DNA of 64,000 bases from Dechloromonas hortensis (GCF_009469765.1 NZ_SSSQ01000004.1:62001-126000); one strand, 5' to 3'; numbered from the stretch's first letter, positions 8,988 through 18,285 are shown. The notes: a model not told the origin generated them from the sequence alone. Program-made: numbers and translations.

Positions 8988-9014
8988 TTCAGTTATCGAT
9001 AGATCAGCCGATAA
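8988..9014 (+). promoter_or_regulatory. FliA (sigma-28)-like promoter
   Basis: TTCAGTTA, an 11-nt spacer, then GCCGATAA at 9007-9014. The -10 element matches the sigma-28 consensus GCCGATAA at 8/8 positions, and the -35 matches TAAAGTTT at 5/8 with the exact 11-nt spacing. It lies 33 nt upstream of the GTG start of the HDOD gene. TTATCG/CGATAA also form a dyad here, so a repressor site is an alternative reading. Confidence 0.55.
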
Positions 9015-9046
9015 TCCTGAAAAGCCTCCCTGAGAAAGGAACTGGC

Positions 9047-9913
9047 GTGTTGAATGAGCACCAGCGGCGCTGGGGTGTCGATCAGTGGGCAGCCTTCCTG
9101 AGCAGCCGGGAACTGCCGTGCATGCCGCGCTCGAAGACCGCGCTGAAGGAACTTGAGGAAAGTCGCGGCGAACGCTTGGCAGCCCGCGAACTGGCCGACA
9201 TCGCCGCGGCTGATCCTTTCCTCTGCCTGCGCCTGCTGCGCCAGGCGGAAAAACAACGGGTGCAGCGCCTCGGCCATGAAACGACCACACCGCTCGGCGC
9301 CGTCATGCAACTTGGCACCAACACCTTCCACAAACTGCTGCGCGACAGCCCGGAAACCGATCAATCGCGCAGCGGCTTGGCCGCCTGCGAAACCCGCGCC
9401 CATCTCGCCAGCCAATTGGCGCTCTGCTGGGCGAGTGCCCGCTCCGACATGTCGCCGGACGAAATCGCGATGGCCGCCCTCCTCTCGGAACTCGGGGAAC
9501 TGCTGCTCTGGTCCTTCGCGCCGGAATTGCCGCAAACTACCGAAGCCTTGGTACGGGCCGGAAAATTCCCTCGCGCTGCAGATGCCCAGGTCGACATCTG
9601 GGGCTTTCGTTTCAAGGACCTGACCCTCAAATGCGCCGCCATCTGGCATCTTCCGCCACTGCTGACGCAACTGATCCGCGGCGTCGACAACCACCGTGCC
9701 AATCTTTCCCGGCTTTGCGTGGACGCCATTCACCATCTATCGACCGGCGGCCCGAATGACCCGGCCCTGCCTTCGGACATCGCCGAAGCCGGACACCTGA
9801 TTCCCGGCGCCTCGCTGGAATGGCTCAGCGAGCAACTGCCCGGCCTGGAACCGGAGCAAGCGGCCGCCATCGTTCAGAAGGCGACCGACCTGCTCGAACC
9901 CAGCCACTCCTAG
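9047..9913 (+). CDS. HDOD domain signalling protein
   Basis: About 288 residues. HDOD is a degenerate HD-like helical domain, usually lacking hydrolase residues, found in signalling proteins linked to motility and c-di-GMP. Recognisable features are LPCMPRSKTALKELEE, the helix ADIAAADPFLCLRLLRQAE, LGTNTFHKLL, and EIAMAALLSELGELLLW in place of a catalytic HD. The frame is open from 8795, but that would overlap the divergent hemerythrin gene. The GTG at 9047 (or the adjacent TTG at 9050) has AAAGGA 7 nt upstream and is preferred. The FliA-like promoter suggests control with flagellar or chemotaxis genes. Confidence 0.78.
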   Translation: MLNEHQRRWGVDQWAAFLSSRELPCMPRSKTALKELEESRGERLAARELADIAAADPFLCLRLLRQAEKQRVQRLGHETTTPLGAVMQLGTNTFHKLLRDSPETDQSRSGLAACETRAHLASQLALCWASARSDMSPDEIAMAALLSELGELLLWSFAPELPQTTEALVRAGKFPRAADAQVDIWGFRFKDLTLKCAAIWHLPPLLTQLIRGVDNHRANLSRLCVDAIHHLSTGGPNDPALPSDIAEAGHLIPGASLEWLSEQLPGLEPEQAAAIVQKATDLLEPSHS

Positions 9914-9947
9914 ACAGCAGCGCCCGGCCAGCGGCCGATGGCTGCGG

Positions 9948-12422
9948 TCAACGCTTGCGCGCCGGCTTTTTTGCCGCCGGCTTGGCGGCCACCACCTTGC
10001 CAGCACGCTTGGCCTGAGCTTTGGCTGGCGCCTTCGACAGCGGCTTTTTACTGCCCGCCTTCGGTACAGCCTTGGTAGCGCCCTTTTCCGCCGCCTTCGA
10101 CTTGCTCCTGGGCACAGGCTTCTCGCTTGCCGGCGCTGCCGCCACTGGCTGCGCCGCAAACTTCTGGGCAACCGGCCGCGCCGGTTTCCGGGCTGATTTG
10201 GCGGCCTCCCGCGGCGGTGAATTGGTCCGTCCAGCCGGCGCCTTTTCGGTCCGGACCAGCACGAAGTCGATCTTGTTGGTTTCCAGATCGGCCCGCACCA
10301 GCTTGACCCGAACCCGGTCACCCAGACGGAAGCGCTGGCCAGTCCGCTCGCCGAGCATCTGATGCTTGACGTTGTCGAACTGGAAGTAGTCCTCACCCAA
10401 CTCGGAAACATGGACTAGGCCTTCGACATAGACCTGATCGAGAGCAACGAAAATACCGAAGGCCGTCACCGACGAGATGGTGCCATCGAATACCTCGCCG
10501 ACGCGCTCTTTCATGAAGAAGCACTTCAGCCAGTTCTCGACGTCGCGGGTCGCCTCGTCCGCCCGCCGTTCGGTACCCGAACAGTGCAGGCCGATGTCTT
10601 CCCAACTGCCGACCGGCGTGTATTTTTCCTTGGCCAGTACGGCCTTGATTGCGCGATGTACCAGCAAATCGGGATAACGGCGGATCGGCGAGGTGAAGTG
10701 GGTGTAATGCTCGTAGGCGAGGCCGAAGTGGCCGACATTATCCGGGCTGTACATCGCCTGCTTCAGCGAGCGCAGCATCACCGTTTGCAGCAACTGGAAG
10801 TCCGGCCGCTGCTTGACCTGTTCGAGCAGGACACCGTAATCCTTGGCCGTCGGATCATCTCCCCCACCAAGCGCCAGACCGAATTCGCCGAGGAAGCTGC
10901 GCAGGTTCTTCAGTTTCTCGTCGCCCGGCGCCTCATGGATGCGATACAGGCAGGGTTGCTTGTGCTGGGCGAGGAAATCCGAGGCACAGACGTTGGCCGC
11001 CAGCATGCACTCCTCGATGACTCGATGCGCATCATTGCGAACGACCGGCACGATATTCTCGATCTTGCCCTGTTCGTTGAACAGCATCTGCGTTTCGGTC
11101 GTCTCGAAATCTATCGCCCCGCGCTGCCCGCGCGCCTTGTGCAAGGCCTGGAACAGCTTGTAGAGGTTTTTGACGTGCGGCTGCAGCGCGATATGAATCT
11201 CGGACTCGGGCTTCGCCTCGCCGGACAGCCAGGACCAGACCTGGTTATAGGTCAGCCGGGCTTGCGAACGGAAAACCGCTGGATAAAAGCGGTACTTGCC
11301 GATCTTGCCGCTGCTGCTGATCGCCATGTCGCAAACCATGGCCATCCGCTCGACATCCGGATTCAGCGAGCAAATACCGTTCGACAGCTTCTCCGGCAGC
11401 ATCGGAATCACCCGGCGTGGGAAATAGACCGAGTTGCCGCGCTCCATCGCCTCCTTGTCGAGCGTCATACCCGGCTTCACATAATGCGAGACGTCGGCAA
11501 TCGCCACCACCAGGCGCCAGCCGCGCCCTTTCTTTTCGCAGAAAACGGCATCGTCGAAATCGCGGGCCGTCTCTCCATCAATGGTCACCAGCGGCAACTC
11601 GCGCAAGTCCTCGCGATCCTTCAGATCCGCCTTCTTGACCTTGTCCGGCAGCGCCTTGTTTTCGGCCAGCGCCGCTGGCGAGAACTCGAAAGGCAGATCG
11701 TGCTTGCGCAAGGCAATTTCAATCTCCATGCCCGGATCGGCATAGTTGCCCAGCACTTCACTGATGCGCCCGATCGGCTGCGAGAATTTGCTCGGCTGCT
11801 CGATGATATCGACCATCACCACCTGGCCGGACTGCGGTTTGATCTTCGCCTTTTTCTCGGGCGGCACCAGGATATCCTGGGCAATCCGCTTGTTTTCGGG
11901 TACCACGAAAACCACACCATGCTCGACGAAGACGCGGCCGACGACGCGTGTATTGGCGCGCTCGGTCACCTCGACAATGCTGCCCTCCGGCCGCCCGCGC
12001 CGGTCGAGGCCGAGCACCCGGACCAGTGCCCGGTCGCCGTGCAGCACCTTGCCCATCTGGTGCTGATCGAGAAAGATGTCGGCACTGCCGTCATCGGGAA
12101 TCAGAAAGCCATAACCATCCTGGTGCCCCTGAATTCGCCCAGCCGTCAGACTGGCCCGCTCGGGGAGAATGTAGGCCCCCTTGCGATTGCGCATCAGCTG
12201 CCCTTCACGCTCCATCGCCCCCAGGCGACGCTGGAACATGTCGCGCTCAGCCGTCGTGATGTCGAGCAACTCGATCAGTTCCTGCAACGCCAACGGGCGC
12301 CCCTGATCGGTCATGATCTGGATGATGTACTCGCGGGACGGCAACGGAAACTCGTAGCGCGTAGATTCGCGCTCAAAGAAGGGGTCAGCCTTGCGGATTT
12401 TTGTAAGTTTTTTTCTTGACAT
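9948..12422 (-). CDS. rnr: Ribonuclease R
   Basis: An 824-residue processive 3'-5' exoribonuclease that degrades structured RNA. In order it has an N-terminal winged helix (ALQELIELLDITTAERDMFQRRL), cold-shock RNA-binding domains, the RNB catalytic domain with ARDFDDAVF acidic metal ligands and the NGICSLNPDVERMAM region, an S1 domain (GEVFDGTISSVTAFGIFVAL), and a ~100-residue Lys/Ala/Pro-rich basic tail typical of RNase R. The ATG at 12422 is chosen because upstream starts run into the divergent tRNA-Leu gene. GATAAT ends exactly 6 nt before this ATG. Codons 1-2 overlap the -35 box of the tRNA promoter on the opposite strand. Confidence 0.95.
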   Translation of the reverse strand: MSRKKLTKIRKADPFFERESTRYEFPLPSREYIIQIMTDQGRPLALQELIELLDITTAERDMFQRRLGAMEREGQLMRNRKGAYILPERASLTAGRIQGHQDGYGFLIPDDGSADIFLDQHQMGKVLHGDRALVRVLGLDRRGRPEGSIVEVTERANTRVVGRVFVEHGVVFVVPENKRIAQDILVPPEKKAKIKPQSGQVVMVDIIEQPSKFSQPIGRISEVLGNYADPGMEIEIALRKHDLPFEFSPAALAENKALPDKVKKADLKDREDLRELPLVTIDGETARDFDDAVFCEKKGRGWRLVVAIADVSHYVKPGMTLDKEAMERGNSVYFPRRVIPMLPEKLSNGICSLNPDVERMAMVCDMAISSSGKIGKYRFYPAVFRSQARLTYNQVWSWLSGEAKPESEIHIALQPHVKNLYKLFQALHKARGQRGAIDFETTETQMLFNEQGKIENIVPVVRNDAHRVIEECMLAANVCASDFLAQHKQPCLYRIHEAPGDEKLKNLRSFLGEFGLALGGGDDPTAKDYGVLLEQVKQRPDFQLLQTVMLRSLKQAMYSPDNVGHFGLAYEHYTHFTSPIRRYPDLLVHRAIKAVLAKEKYTPVGSWEDIGLHCSGTERRADEATRDVENWLKCFFMKERVGEVFDGTISSVTAFGIFVALDQVYVEGLVHVSELGEDYFQFDNVKHQMLGERTGQRFRLGDRVRVKLVRADLETNKIDFVLVRTEKAPAGRTNSPPREAAKSARKPARPVAQKFAAQPVAAAPASEKPVPRSKSKAAEKGATKAVPKAGSKKPLSKAPAKAQAKRAGKVVAAKPAAKKPARKR

Positions 12423-12443
12423 TAAGTTATTATCCTCTATAAT
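12416..12443 (+). promoter_or_regulatory. Sigma-70 promoter of tRNA-Leu
   Basis: A consensus TTGACA (12416-12421), a 16-bp spacer and a consensus TATAAT (12438-12443), 19 nt before the first base of the tRNA. It is followed by a C/T-rich start region. The -35 box lies inside the first codons of rnr on the other strand. Confidence 0.88.
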
Positions 12444-12462
12444 TCTTCCTCTTCGCACCTGT

Positions 12463-12547
<85 letters not shown>

Positions 12548-12560
12548 GCGATTTTGATTG

Positions 12561-12593
12561 AAGGCCTTGTCAAAACAAGGCCTTTTTTCTTTT
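12561..12593 (+). terminator. Intrinsic terminator of tRNA-Leu
   Basis: AAGGCCTTG, loop TCAAAA, CAAGGCCTT, then a T-rich tract. A 9-bp perfect stem begins 13 nt after the encoded CCA. Confidence 0.93.
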
Positions 12594-12742
12594 CTGGCTG
12601 CTGCTTGCAGAACAGCCCGCATTGTCTCACAGCCCATACCGGGCGTCGTCGCGAAATGCATCCCAACGCGCACTTGACCGCACCCCAAAACAGACGGCAT
12701 ATCCCGCTGAAGTTCTATACAATGCGCCCTCTTCACACCCGC

Positions 12743-12826
12743 GCTCAGGTGGCGGAATTGGTAGATGCACCAGTTTCAGGTAGCAGCGGGTAACTCCGTG
12801 GCGATCGAGTCCCATCCCGGACACCA
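12743..12826 (+). pseudogene. Degenerate second copy of tRNA-Leu (CAG)
   Basis: This 84-nt stretch aligns along its whole length with the tRNA at 12463-12547 but carries about ten substitutions and one deletion. The deletion removes a T from the T-loop. The anticodon stem loses three of five pairs (CCAGT/AGCAG), and the acceptor stem has two mismatches (GCTCAGG/CCCGGAC). The D-arm, variable arm, anticodon loop TTCAGGT and CCA are kept. It is unlikely to fold as an elongator tRNA. TATACAAT upstream (12716-12723) aligns with the -10 region of the intact gene but no -35 is seen. The terminator downstream is unchanged, so it could still be transcribed as a small RNA. Confidence 0.8.
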
Positions 12827-12839
12827 ACGATTTTGATTG

Positions 12840-12872
12840 AAGGCCTTGTCAAAACAAGGCCTTTTTTCTTTT
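12840..12872 (+). terminator. Duplicated intrinsic terminator after the tRNA-like copy
   Basis: Same hairpin and T-tract as at 12561-12593. The sequence from just after CCA to the end of the T-tract differs from the first copy at only one of about 47 positions. Confidence 0.88.
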
Positions 12873-13030
12873 CCGAGCCCCAGCCCTGCACTTATTTCCG
12901 CCAGTAACAAAGCCTCCGCCACGCCGGGAGTAGTCGTAACAATTACATACACTTCCGTACACAGCACGGGTCATCGACAAGCCGGGCAGTTCGTTATTTG
13001 GCTCATAGCAACCAACATGCAGAGCCGAAC

Positions 13031-13411
13031 ATGAAAAAGACCACCGCCCTTTGCCTCGCCCTCAGCCTCACACTGGGCACAGCAGGAACCGCCCAGGCCG
13101 ACTGGGAACGCCACGGCGGTCACCGCGGACCATCGTATGAGCATCGCCACCATCACGGTCACCGCGGAAGCCCCAACTGGGTTGGCCCGGCCGCACTGCT
13201 CGCCATTACCGGCCTGGCCATCGGTGCCGTCGCCTACAGCCAGGCCGCCCCAGCCCAGGTATATAGCGCCCCGGCCTACGCCCCGCCACCACGCCCCGTA
13301 CAAATCCAGCCCGAATCAGGCAATTGGTACTATTGCGACTCATCGGCCCAATACTATCCGTACGTCCGCCACTGCCCGGAAGGTTGGCAAGCTGTGATGC
13401 CCCCGCGCTAA
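13031..13411 (+). CDS. Small exported protein of unknown function
   Basis: A 126-residue protein with a clear Sec signal peptide (MKKTTALCLALSLTLGTAGTAQA). A His/Gly/Arg-rich segment follows (HGGHRG, HRHHHGHRG), then a hydrophobic Ala/Gly-rich stretch that may be a membrane segment or glycine-zipper-like region (PAALLAITGLAIGAVAYS). A Pro/Ala/Tyr-rich linker leads to a C-terminal motif with two cysteines (WYYCDSSAQYYPYVRHCPEGW). This C-terminal pattern occurs in small envelope proteins of many proteobacteria, with no function known to me. The ATG at 13031 is chosen because the signal peptide begins there. The gene is monocistronic and ends at a bidirectional terminator shared with purA. Confidence 0.75.
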   Translation: MKKTTALCLALSLTLGTAGTAQADWERHGGHRGPSYEHRHHHGHRGSPNWVGPAALLAITGLAIGAVAYSQAAPAQVYSAPAYAPPPRPVQIQPESGNWYYCDSSAQYYPYVRHCPEGWQAVMPPR

Positions 13412-13417
13412 AAATGA

Positions 13418-13440
13418 AAACGGGCCCTTAGGGCCCGTTT
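13418..13440. terminator. Bidirectional terminator
   Basis: AAACGGGCCC, TTA, GGGCCCGTTT: a perfect stem with A and T tracts on opposite sides, between the convergent small exported protein gene and purA. Confidence 0.88.
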
Positions 13441-13461
13441 ACCGCAGCAATTCGCCGATGA

Positions 13462-14769
13462 TTATTTGAACGGATGCTGTTTCAGAATGGTTTCATCGCG
13501 CTCAGGACCAGTCGACACGATGGCAATCGGTACTTGGCAGAGTTGCTCGAGGCGATCCAGATAGTTACGGGCATTGACCGGCAGGTCTTCCCAGCGCTTG
13601 ACGCCGAAAGTCGTCTCGCTCCAACCCGGCATCGTTTCGTAGATCGGCTCGCAACGGGCCACTTCGTCAGCACCGATCGGCAGCAAATCGATAACCTTGC
13701 CATCCAGCTTGTAGCCGGTACAGATATTCAGTTCGGCCAAACCATCCAGCACATCCAGTTTGGTGATGCACAGACCGGTCAAACCATTGATCCGACCCGA
13801 ACGGCGCAAGGCGGCAGCATCGAACCAGCCACAGCGGCGCTTGCGCCCAGTCACCGTACCAAATTCACGACCAACCTGGGACATCTGATAACCCGGGCAG
13901 CCATCGGTCTCGATATCCAGTTCGCTCGGGAAAGGACCACCGCCAACACGCGTGCAGTAAGCCTTGGTAATTCCCAGCACGTAATGCAGCATACCCGGAC
14001 CCACCCCCGAACCGGCAGCCGCCTGACCGGAAACGCAGTTCGACGAGGTAACGAACGGATAGGTACCGTGGTCGATATCGAGCAGCGTCCCCTGCGCACC
14101 TTCGAACAGCAGGTTCTGGCCCGCCTGATTGGCCGCATAGAGGGCAGCAGACACGTCAGCAACCAGCGGTTTGATATGCTCGGCATCAGCCATAGCCTGA
14201 TCGAAAACAGTCTGGAAATCGACAGCCGGCGCCTTGAAATACTGGGTCAGGACGAAGTTGTGATATTCGAGAACCTCTTTCAGCTTCTCGGCAAAACGTT
14301 CCGGATTGAACAGATCGTAAACCCGCAAGCCGCGACGGGAGACCTTGTCTTCATAGGTCGGGCCGATCCCCTTGCCGGTCGTGCCAATTTTTTTGTCGCT
14401 CGCCTTCGCTTCCTCGCGCGCCTTATCGATGGCGGAGTGATACGGCAGAATCAGCGGGCAACCCGGACTGACCTTCAGACGTGAACGAACGTCGATACCA
14501 CCCTTTTCCAGTTCGGCGATTTCCGCCAGTAGATGGTGGATATCGAGGACCACCCCGTTGCCGATATAACACTGCACGCCATCGCGAACAATGCCGGAAG
14601 GCACCAGATTCAGCTTATAGACTTGCTCGCCAACCACCAAGGTATGACCCGCATTGTGCCCGCCTTGGAAACGCACCACGCCTTGCGCATGATCGGTCAG
14701 CCAGTCGACGATCTTACCCTTGCCCTCGTCGCCCCACTGGGTACCCACCACGATGACATTCTTTGCCAT
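13462..14769 (-). CDS. purA: Adenylosuccinate synthetase
   Basis: A 435-residue cytoplasmic enzyme that joins IMP and aspartate using GTP, the first committed step of AMP synthesis. The N-terminal [16 protein letters not shown] phosphate-binding loop with catalytic Asp14, GGHNAGHT with the catalytic His, the IMP-binding [14 protein letters not shown], and [12 protein letters not shown] are all present. The length is standard. It is the last gene of a long leftward cluster, 3 nt after hisZ, with AGAGGA before the ATG. The downstream hairpin at 13418 terminates it. Confidence 0.98.
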   Translation of the reverse strand: MAKNVIVVGTQWGDEGKGKIVDWLTDHAQGVVRFQGGHNAGHTLVVGEQVYKLNLVPSGIVRDGVQCYIGNGVVLDIHHLLAEIAELEKGGIDVRSRLKVSPGCPLILPYHSAIDKAREEAKASDKKIGTTGKGIGPTYEDKVSRRGLRVYDLFNPERFAEKLKEVLEYHNFVLTQYFKAPAVDFQTVFDQAMADAEHIKPLVADVSAALYAANQAGQNLLFEGAQGTLLDIDHGTYPFVTSSNCVSGQAAAGSGVGPGMLHYVLGITKAYCTRVGGGPFPSELDIETDGCPGYQMSQVGREFGTVTGRKRRCGWFDAAALRRSGRINGLTGLCITKLDVLDGLAELNICTGYKLDGKVIDLLPIGADEVARCEPIYETMPGWSETTFGVKRWEDLPVNARNYLDRLEQLCQVPIAIVSTGPERDETILKQHPFK

Positions 14770-14772
14770 TTT

Positions 14773-15927
14773 TTAATCCTCTTGTATTGCTTCGATAATC
14801 CAGTGTTCGCCAACCAGCGCCAATTTTCGGTCGCAAAGCGGGCCTTCGCAGGCAGTCTCGCCCGGCAGCAGTTCAACCACGACCTCACCCTGCTCGCGCA
14901 GCGCCGCGATGTGTGCCGCTAAAATCTTGTCGTGCCCGGCATTGGGCGCCAGAATTGCCGAAGACGGCTTGCCGGCCGGCGCCAGGCGCGCCACTTCACG
15001 CAAGTCCATCGAGAAACCCGTTGCCGGCCTGGCGCGCCCGAAGGCCTTGCCCGCACCGTCATAGCGTCCGCCCAGTGCAATGGCCGCAGGGTATCCCGGG
15101 CAGTAGGCCGCAAAAACGACCCCATTATGGTAGTGGTAACCGCGCAGATCCGAGAGATCGATCGAGAACGGCAATTCGGGCGCCCCCTCGATCAAATGCC
15201 GCAAGCCATCCAGCGCCTCGCCGATTGCCGGCAAAGCAGGCAACTCCAAGGCGGCTCGCTGCAACACCTCCGCCCCGCCATAGAGTTGCGGCAGAACTTG
15301 CAGCGCTTCGCGATAAGGCGACGGCACATCGACACACGCCTCGATCAAGCCGGGCACATCCTTGGCCTGCAAAAGATTGAGTACGTTTTCCTCTGCCGCC
15401 TGCGGCAAGCCGGCGGCTTCCGCCAAGGCACGAAAAATGCCGACATGACCAAGGTCGATCCGGCTAACCGGCAGCTTGATCTTCTCGAAAGCGCCCGCCA
15501 TCAGGCGAATGATATCGAGGTCGGCAGCGATACCGGCATAACCGTAGAGTTCCGCACCAACCTGCACCGGCTCGCGACTGGCCGAAATACTGGCCGGCAG
15601 GGTATGCAGCACACTGCCGCAATAGCTCAGACGGGTCACGCCTTGGTGATTGAGCAGGTGCGCATCGATCCGCGCCGCCTGCGGCGTGATATCGGCCCGC
15701 ACCCCCATGGTCCGCCCGGAAAGCTGATCAACCAGCTTGAAGGTCCGCAAATGGAGATCCTGACCGGCGCCGGTCAGCAGCGACTCGAGAAACTCCAGCA
15801 TCGGCGGCATGACGAACTCGAAACCGCGGGCACGAAAGTGATCAAGCACAACGCGACGCAACTGTTCGATGCGCGCTGCTTCTGCCGGCAGGGCGTCGGC
15901 AATATATTCAGGTAACAGCCAATTCAT
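14773..15927 (-). CDS. hisZ: ATP phosphoribosyltransferase regulatory subunit HisZ
   Basis: A 384-residue HisRS paralogue that activates the short form of HisG in the first step of histidine synthesis. It has the class II synthetase core ([15 protein letters not shown], then [14 protein letters not shown]) but not the HisRS anticodon-binding domain, and retains [25 protein letters not shown]. HisZ is expected in organisms with short HisG; hisG is not in this window. Its position between the yjeT-like gene and purA is common in betaproteobacteria. The ATG overlaps the 3' end of the upstream small gene by 4 nt. Confidence 0.95.
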   Translation of the reverse strand: MNWLLPEYIADALPAEAARIEQLRRVVLDHFRARGFEFVMPPMLEFLESLLTGAGQDLHLRTFKLVDQLSGRTMGVRADITPQAARIDAHLLNHQGVTRLSYCGSVLHTLPASISASREPVQVGAELYGYAGIAADLDIIRLMAGAFEKIKLPVSRIDLGHVGIFRALAEAAGLPQAAEENVLNLLQAKDVPGLIEACVDVPSPYREALQVLPQLYGGAEVLQRAALELPALPAIGEALDGLRHLIEGAPELPFSIDLSDLRGYHYHNGVVFAAYCPGYPAAIALGGRYDGAGKAFGRARPATGFSMDLREVARLAPAGKPSSAILAPNAGHDKILAAHIAALREQGEVVVELLPGETACEGPLCDRKLALVGEHWIIEAIQED

Positions 15928-16109
15928 GCAAAAACCATGAGCAGGACCAGACCGATAATCATCGACGTCAAGCCGACGAAACGGATCTGTCCATCCGAAA
16001 ATTGAATAAGGCGGCGGAAGGTTTCACGCCACGCCGCCGGGGCGATAAAGGGCATCACACCTTCGAGCACCAGCATGAGCGCGAAGGCCAGCAATAGCGT
16101 CGAAGTCAT
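15924..16109 (-). CDS. DUF2065 family small membrane protein (YjeT-like)
   Basis: A 61-residue protein with two hydrophobic segments ([20 protein letters not shown] and [17 protein letters not shown]) joined by the conserved [22 protein letters not shown]. This is the DUF2065/YjeT signature. It overlaps hflC upstream and hisZ downstream by 4 nt each, so it is translationally coupled. E. coli has the same hflC-yjeT order. The function is unknown; a link to the HflKC membrane complex is an inference from synteny. Confidence 0.92.
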   Translation of the reverse strand: MTSTLLLAFALMLVLEGVMPFIAPAAWRETFRRLIQFSDGQIRFVGLTSMIIGLVLLMVFA

Positions 16110-16993
16110 TTGCCCTTGTCGTTTCCACGTCCGATGCTCTTCATATACTTGAAGAAATCCGAGTTAGGCTCGACTACCAGCACATCATTCTTGTTCTTGA
16201 AGCTGCCACGATAGGCTTCAAGGCTACGGTAAAACGCATAGAACTCTGGATTCTGCCCAAAAGCCTGCGCATAAATGGCAGAAGCCTTGGCATCGCCCTC
16301 ACCCTTGATTTTTTGGGCATCGCGATAGGCATCGGCAATGATCACTTCGCGCTGACGGTCCGCATCAGCCCGAATTTTTTCAGCTTCCGCCGAACCTTCC
16401 GAACGCAATTCGTTGGCAACGCGCTTGCGCTCTGCCTCCATTCGGCGATAAACAGCCTCGCTGACTTCAGTCGGCAATTCAACACGCTTCAGACGAACAT
16501 CAACAATCTGGACACCAATCTTGCGCGCATCGGTATCGGCTTTTTCGCGCATCTGCTCCATGATCCGGTCGCGCTCGCCAGAGACCACGTCATGCACCGT
16601 ACGCTTACCGAATTCCTCACGCAAACCGGCGTTGACCGTCTGATTCAGGCGAGTCTTGGCGCGCGATTCGTCACCGCCGACTGAGATGTAATAGAGCTTT
16701 GGATCGACGATGCGCCACTTGATATATGAGTCAACCAGGACGTTTTTCTTCTCGGACGTAATGAAACGTTCCGGCTCGGCGTTATCGAGGGTGATGATGC
16801 GCTTTTCGAAATAGCGCACATTCTGGATCATCGGAATCTTGAAGCTCATGCCGGGTTCGGTGATGACCTGCTTGACCTCACCCAACTGGAAAACCAGCGC
16901 GAACTGTCGCTGATCGACGGTAAATATCGACATCGCCAGCACTACCAGCACAGTGGCGAGCAGTGCGCCGATCAGATTAATACGCGGACTCAT
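16106..16993 (-). CDS. hflC: FtsH protease regulator HflC
   Basis: A 295-residue SPFH/band-7 protein with one N-terminal membrane segment (LIGALLATVLVVLAMSIFTV) and a large periplasmic domain starting VDQRQFALVFQLGE. The coiled-coil region is rich in RVANELRSEGSAEAEKIRADADR-type repeats. With HflK it forms a membrane cage around the FtsH protease and modulates its activity. It starts within one base of the hflK stop, as usual for the pair. Confidence 0.97.
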   Translation of the reverse strand: MSPRINLIGALLATVLVVLAMSIFTVDQRQFALVFQLGEVKQVITEPGMSFKIPMIQNVRYFEKRIITLDNAEPERFITSEKKNVLVDSYIKWRIVDPKLYYISVGGDESRAKTRLNQTVNAGLREEFGKRTVHDVVSGERDRIMEQMREKADTDARKIGVQIVDVRLKRVELPTEVSEAVYRRMEAERKRVANELRSEGSAEAEKIRADADRQREVIIADAYRDAQKIKGEGDAKASAIYAQAFGQNPEFYAFYRSLEAYRGSFKNKNDVLVVEPNSDFFKYMKSIGRGNDKGK

Positions 16994-18285
16994 CAGCGGC
17001 TCTCCCGATCACGCGAACGCAGGGAGGGTTCGCGCCGGCTGGTGTTATTCAAGGAACTGTCAAGTTGCGGTGGCGCCTCCGAAGAGAGCGGCGTCTGCGC
17101 TCTGGGAGCAGTTGCCGGTGCGGGAACATCCGCCCCTGCGACCTGCGCTGCCGTTACCGTACCGGCAGCCTGCATCAACTTATCGAGCGGCAAATAGAGC
17201 AGATTTCCCTGCCCCTTGGCATCAACCAGAACCTTGCTGGTATTGGAATAAACCTGCTGCATCGTATCCAGATACATGCGCTGACGCGTCACTTCGGGTG
17301 CCTTGGCATACTCGGTCTGCACCTGCTTGAAACGGGAAGAATCACCTTCAGCCGTTGCAATAACACGTTGCCGGTGACCATTGGCCTCTTCCATCAAGCG
17401 CGCTGCCGTGCCCTTGGCCTTCGGAATGACGTCATTGGCATAGGCCTGACCTTCGTTCTTTTGGCGTTCACGGTCCTGACCAGCTTTTACTGCATCATCA
17501 AAAGCCGACTGCACCTGTTCGGGAGGCTGGGCATTCTGCATTGTGACCTTGGAGATCATGATGCCGCTCTTGTAGCGATCAAGAATGTCCTGCATCAACT
17601 TGGATGCTTGGGTAGCGATCTGCTCGCGCCCCTCGTAGAGCACGAAGTCCATCTTGCTCTTGCCAACAATTTCGCGAACGGCGGTTTCGGCGGCCCCCAT
17701 TACCGCTTCATCGGTGTGGCGGTTGTTGAACAGATACTCGACCGGATCCTTCAGGATGTACTGGACGGCAAACTGGATATTCACGATATTTTCATCGTCA
17801 GTCAGCATCAGCGCCTCCTTGAGCACCTTGTTACGCTCACTGCCGCGATAACCGATTTCGATCGTGCGCACACCGGTCAGATTGACCAGTTCGTGCGACT
17901 GGATCGGGTAAGGAAAACGCCAGCGCAGACCTGGCTCGGTCGCCTCTTTATAGCTACCGAACTGGAGGACGATCCCCCGCTGCGAAGCATCCACAATATA
18001 GAAACCTGAAGCCAGCCAGACGACGGCAATCAGGCCAACAATCAGGCTGATGCCACCACCGAGAAATTTCGGATTGAAATCAATCTGCGGCATGCGCGGA
18101 CCATCGCCACCATTGTTGCCGCCGCCCCCGCCCTTCTTGCCGAGCATGCTGGACAGCTTGCGATTGAAGTCTCGCCACAACTCCTCGAGATCGGGCGGCC
18201 CATCGTTCGGGCGACGCGGTCCGCCGCCGGGCTTGTCACCATCGTTGCCGCCACGATTGCCCCACTGCGGGTCGTTGAGCGACAT
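16993..18285 (-). CDS. hflK: FtsH protease regulator HflK
   Basis: About 430 residues. The N-terminus is Gly/Asn/Asp-rich and cytoplasmic, with many GGN/GGG runs, as in HflK. A single membrane segment (GGISLIVGLIAVVWLASGFYIV) is followed by an SPFH domain beginning VDASQRGIVLQFGSY and a long helical region ending in a Ser/Arg/Pro-rich tail. It partners HflC around FtsH. The ATG at 18285 (MSLNDPQWGN) is preferred over an in-frame ATG at 18309 because the conserved N-terminus begins there and AGGT precedes it. Confidence 0.95.
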   Translation of the reverse strand: MSLNDPQWGNRGGNDGDKPGGGPRRPNDGPPDLEELWRDFNRKLSSMLGKKGGGGGNNGGDGPRMPQIDFNPKFLGGGISLIVGLIAVVWLASGFYIVDASQRGIVLQFGSYKEATEPGLRWRFPYPIQSHELVNLTGVRTIEIGYRGSERNKVLKEALMLTDDENIVNIQFAVQYILKDPVEYLFNNRHTDEAVMGAAETAVREIVGKSKMDFVLYEGREQIATQASKLMQDILDRYKSGIMISKVTMQNAQPPEQVQSAFDDAVKAGQDRERQKNEGQAYANDVIPKAKGTAARLMEEANGHRQRVIATAEGDSSRFKQVQTEYAKAPEVTRQRMYLDTMQQVYSNTSKVLVDAKGQGNLLYLPLDKLMQAAGTVTAAQVAGADVPAPATAPRAQTPLSSEAPPQLDSSLNNTSRREPSLRSRDRESR

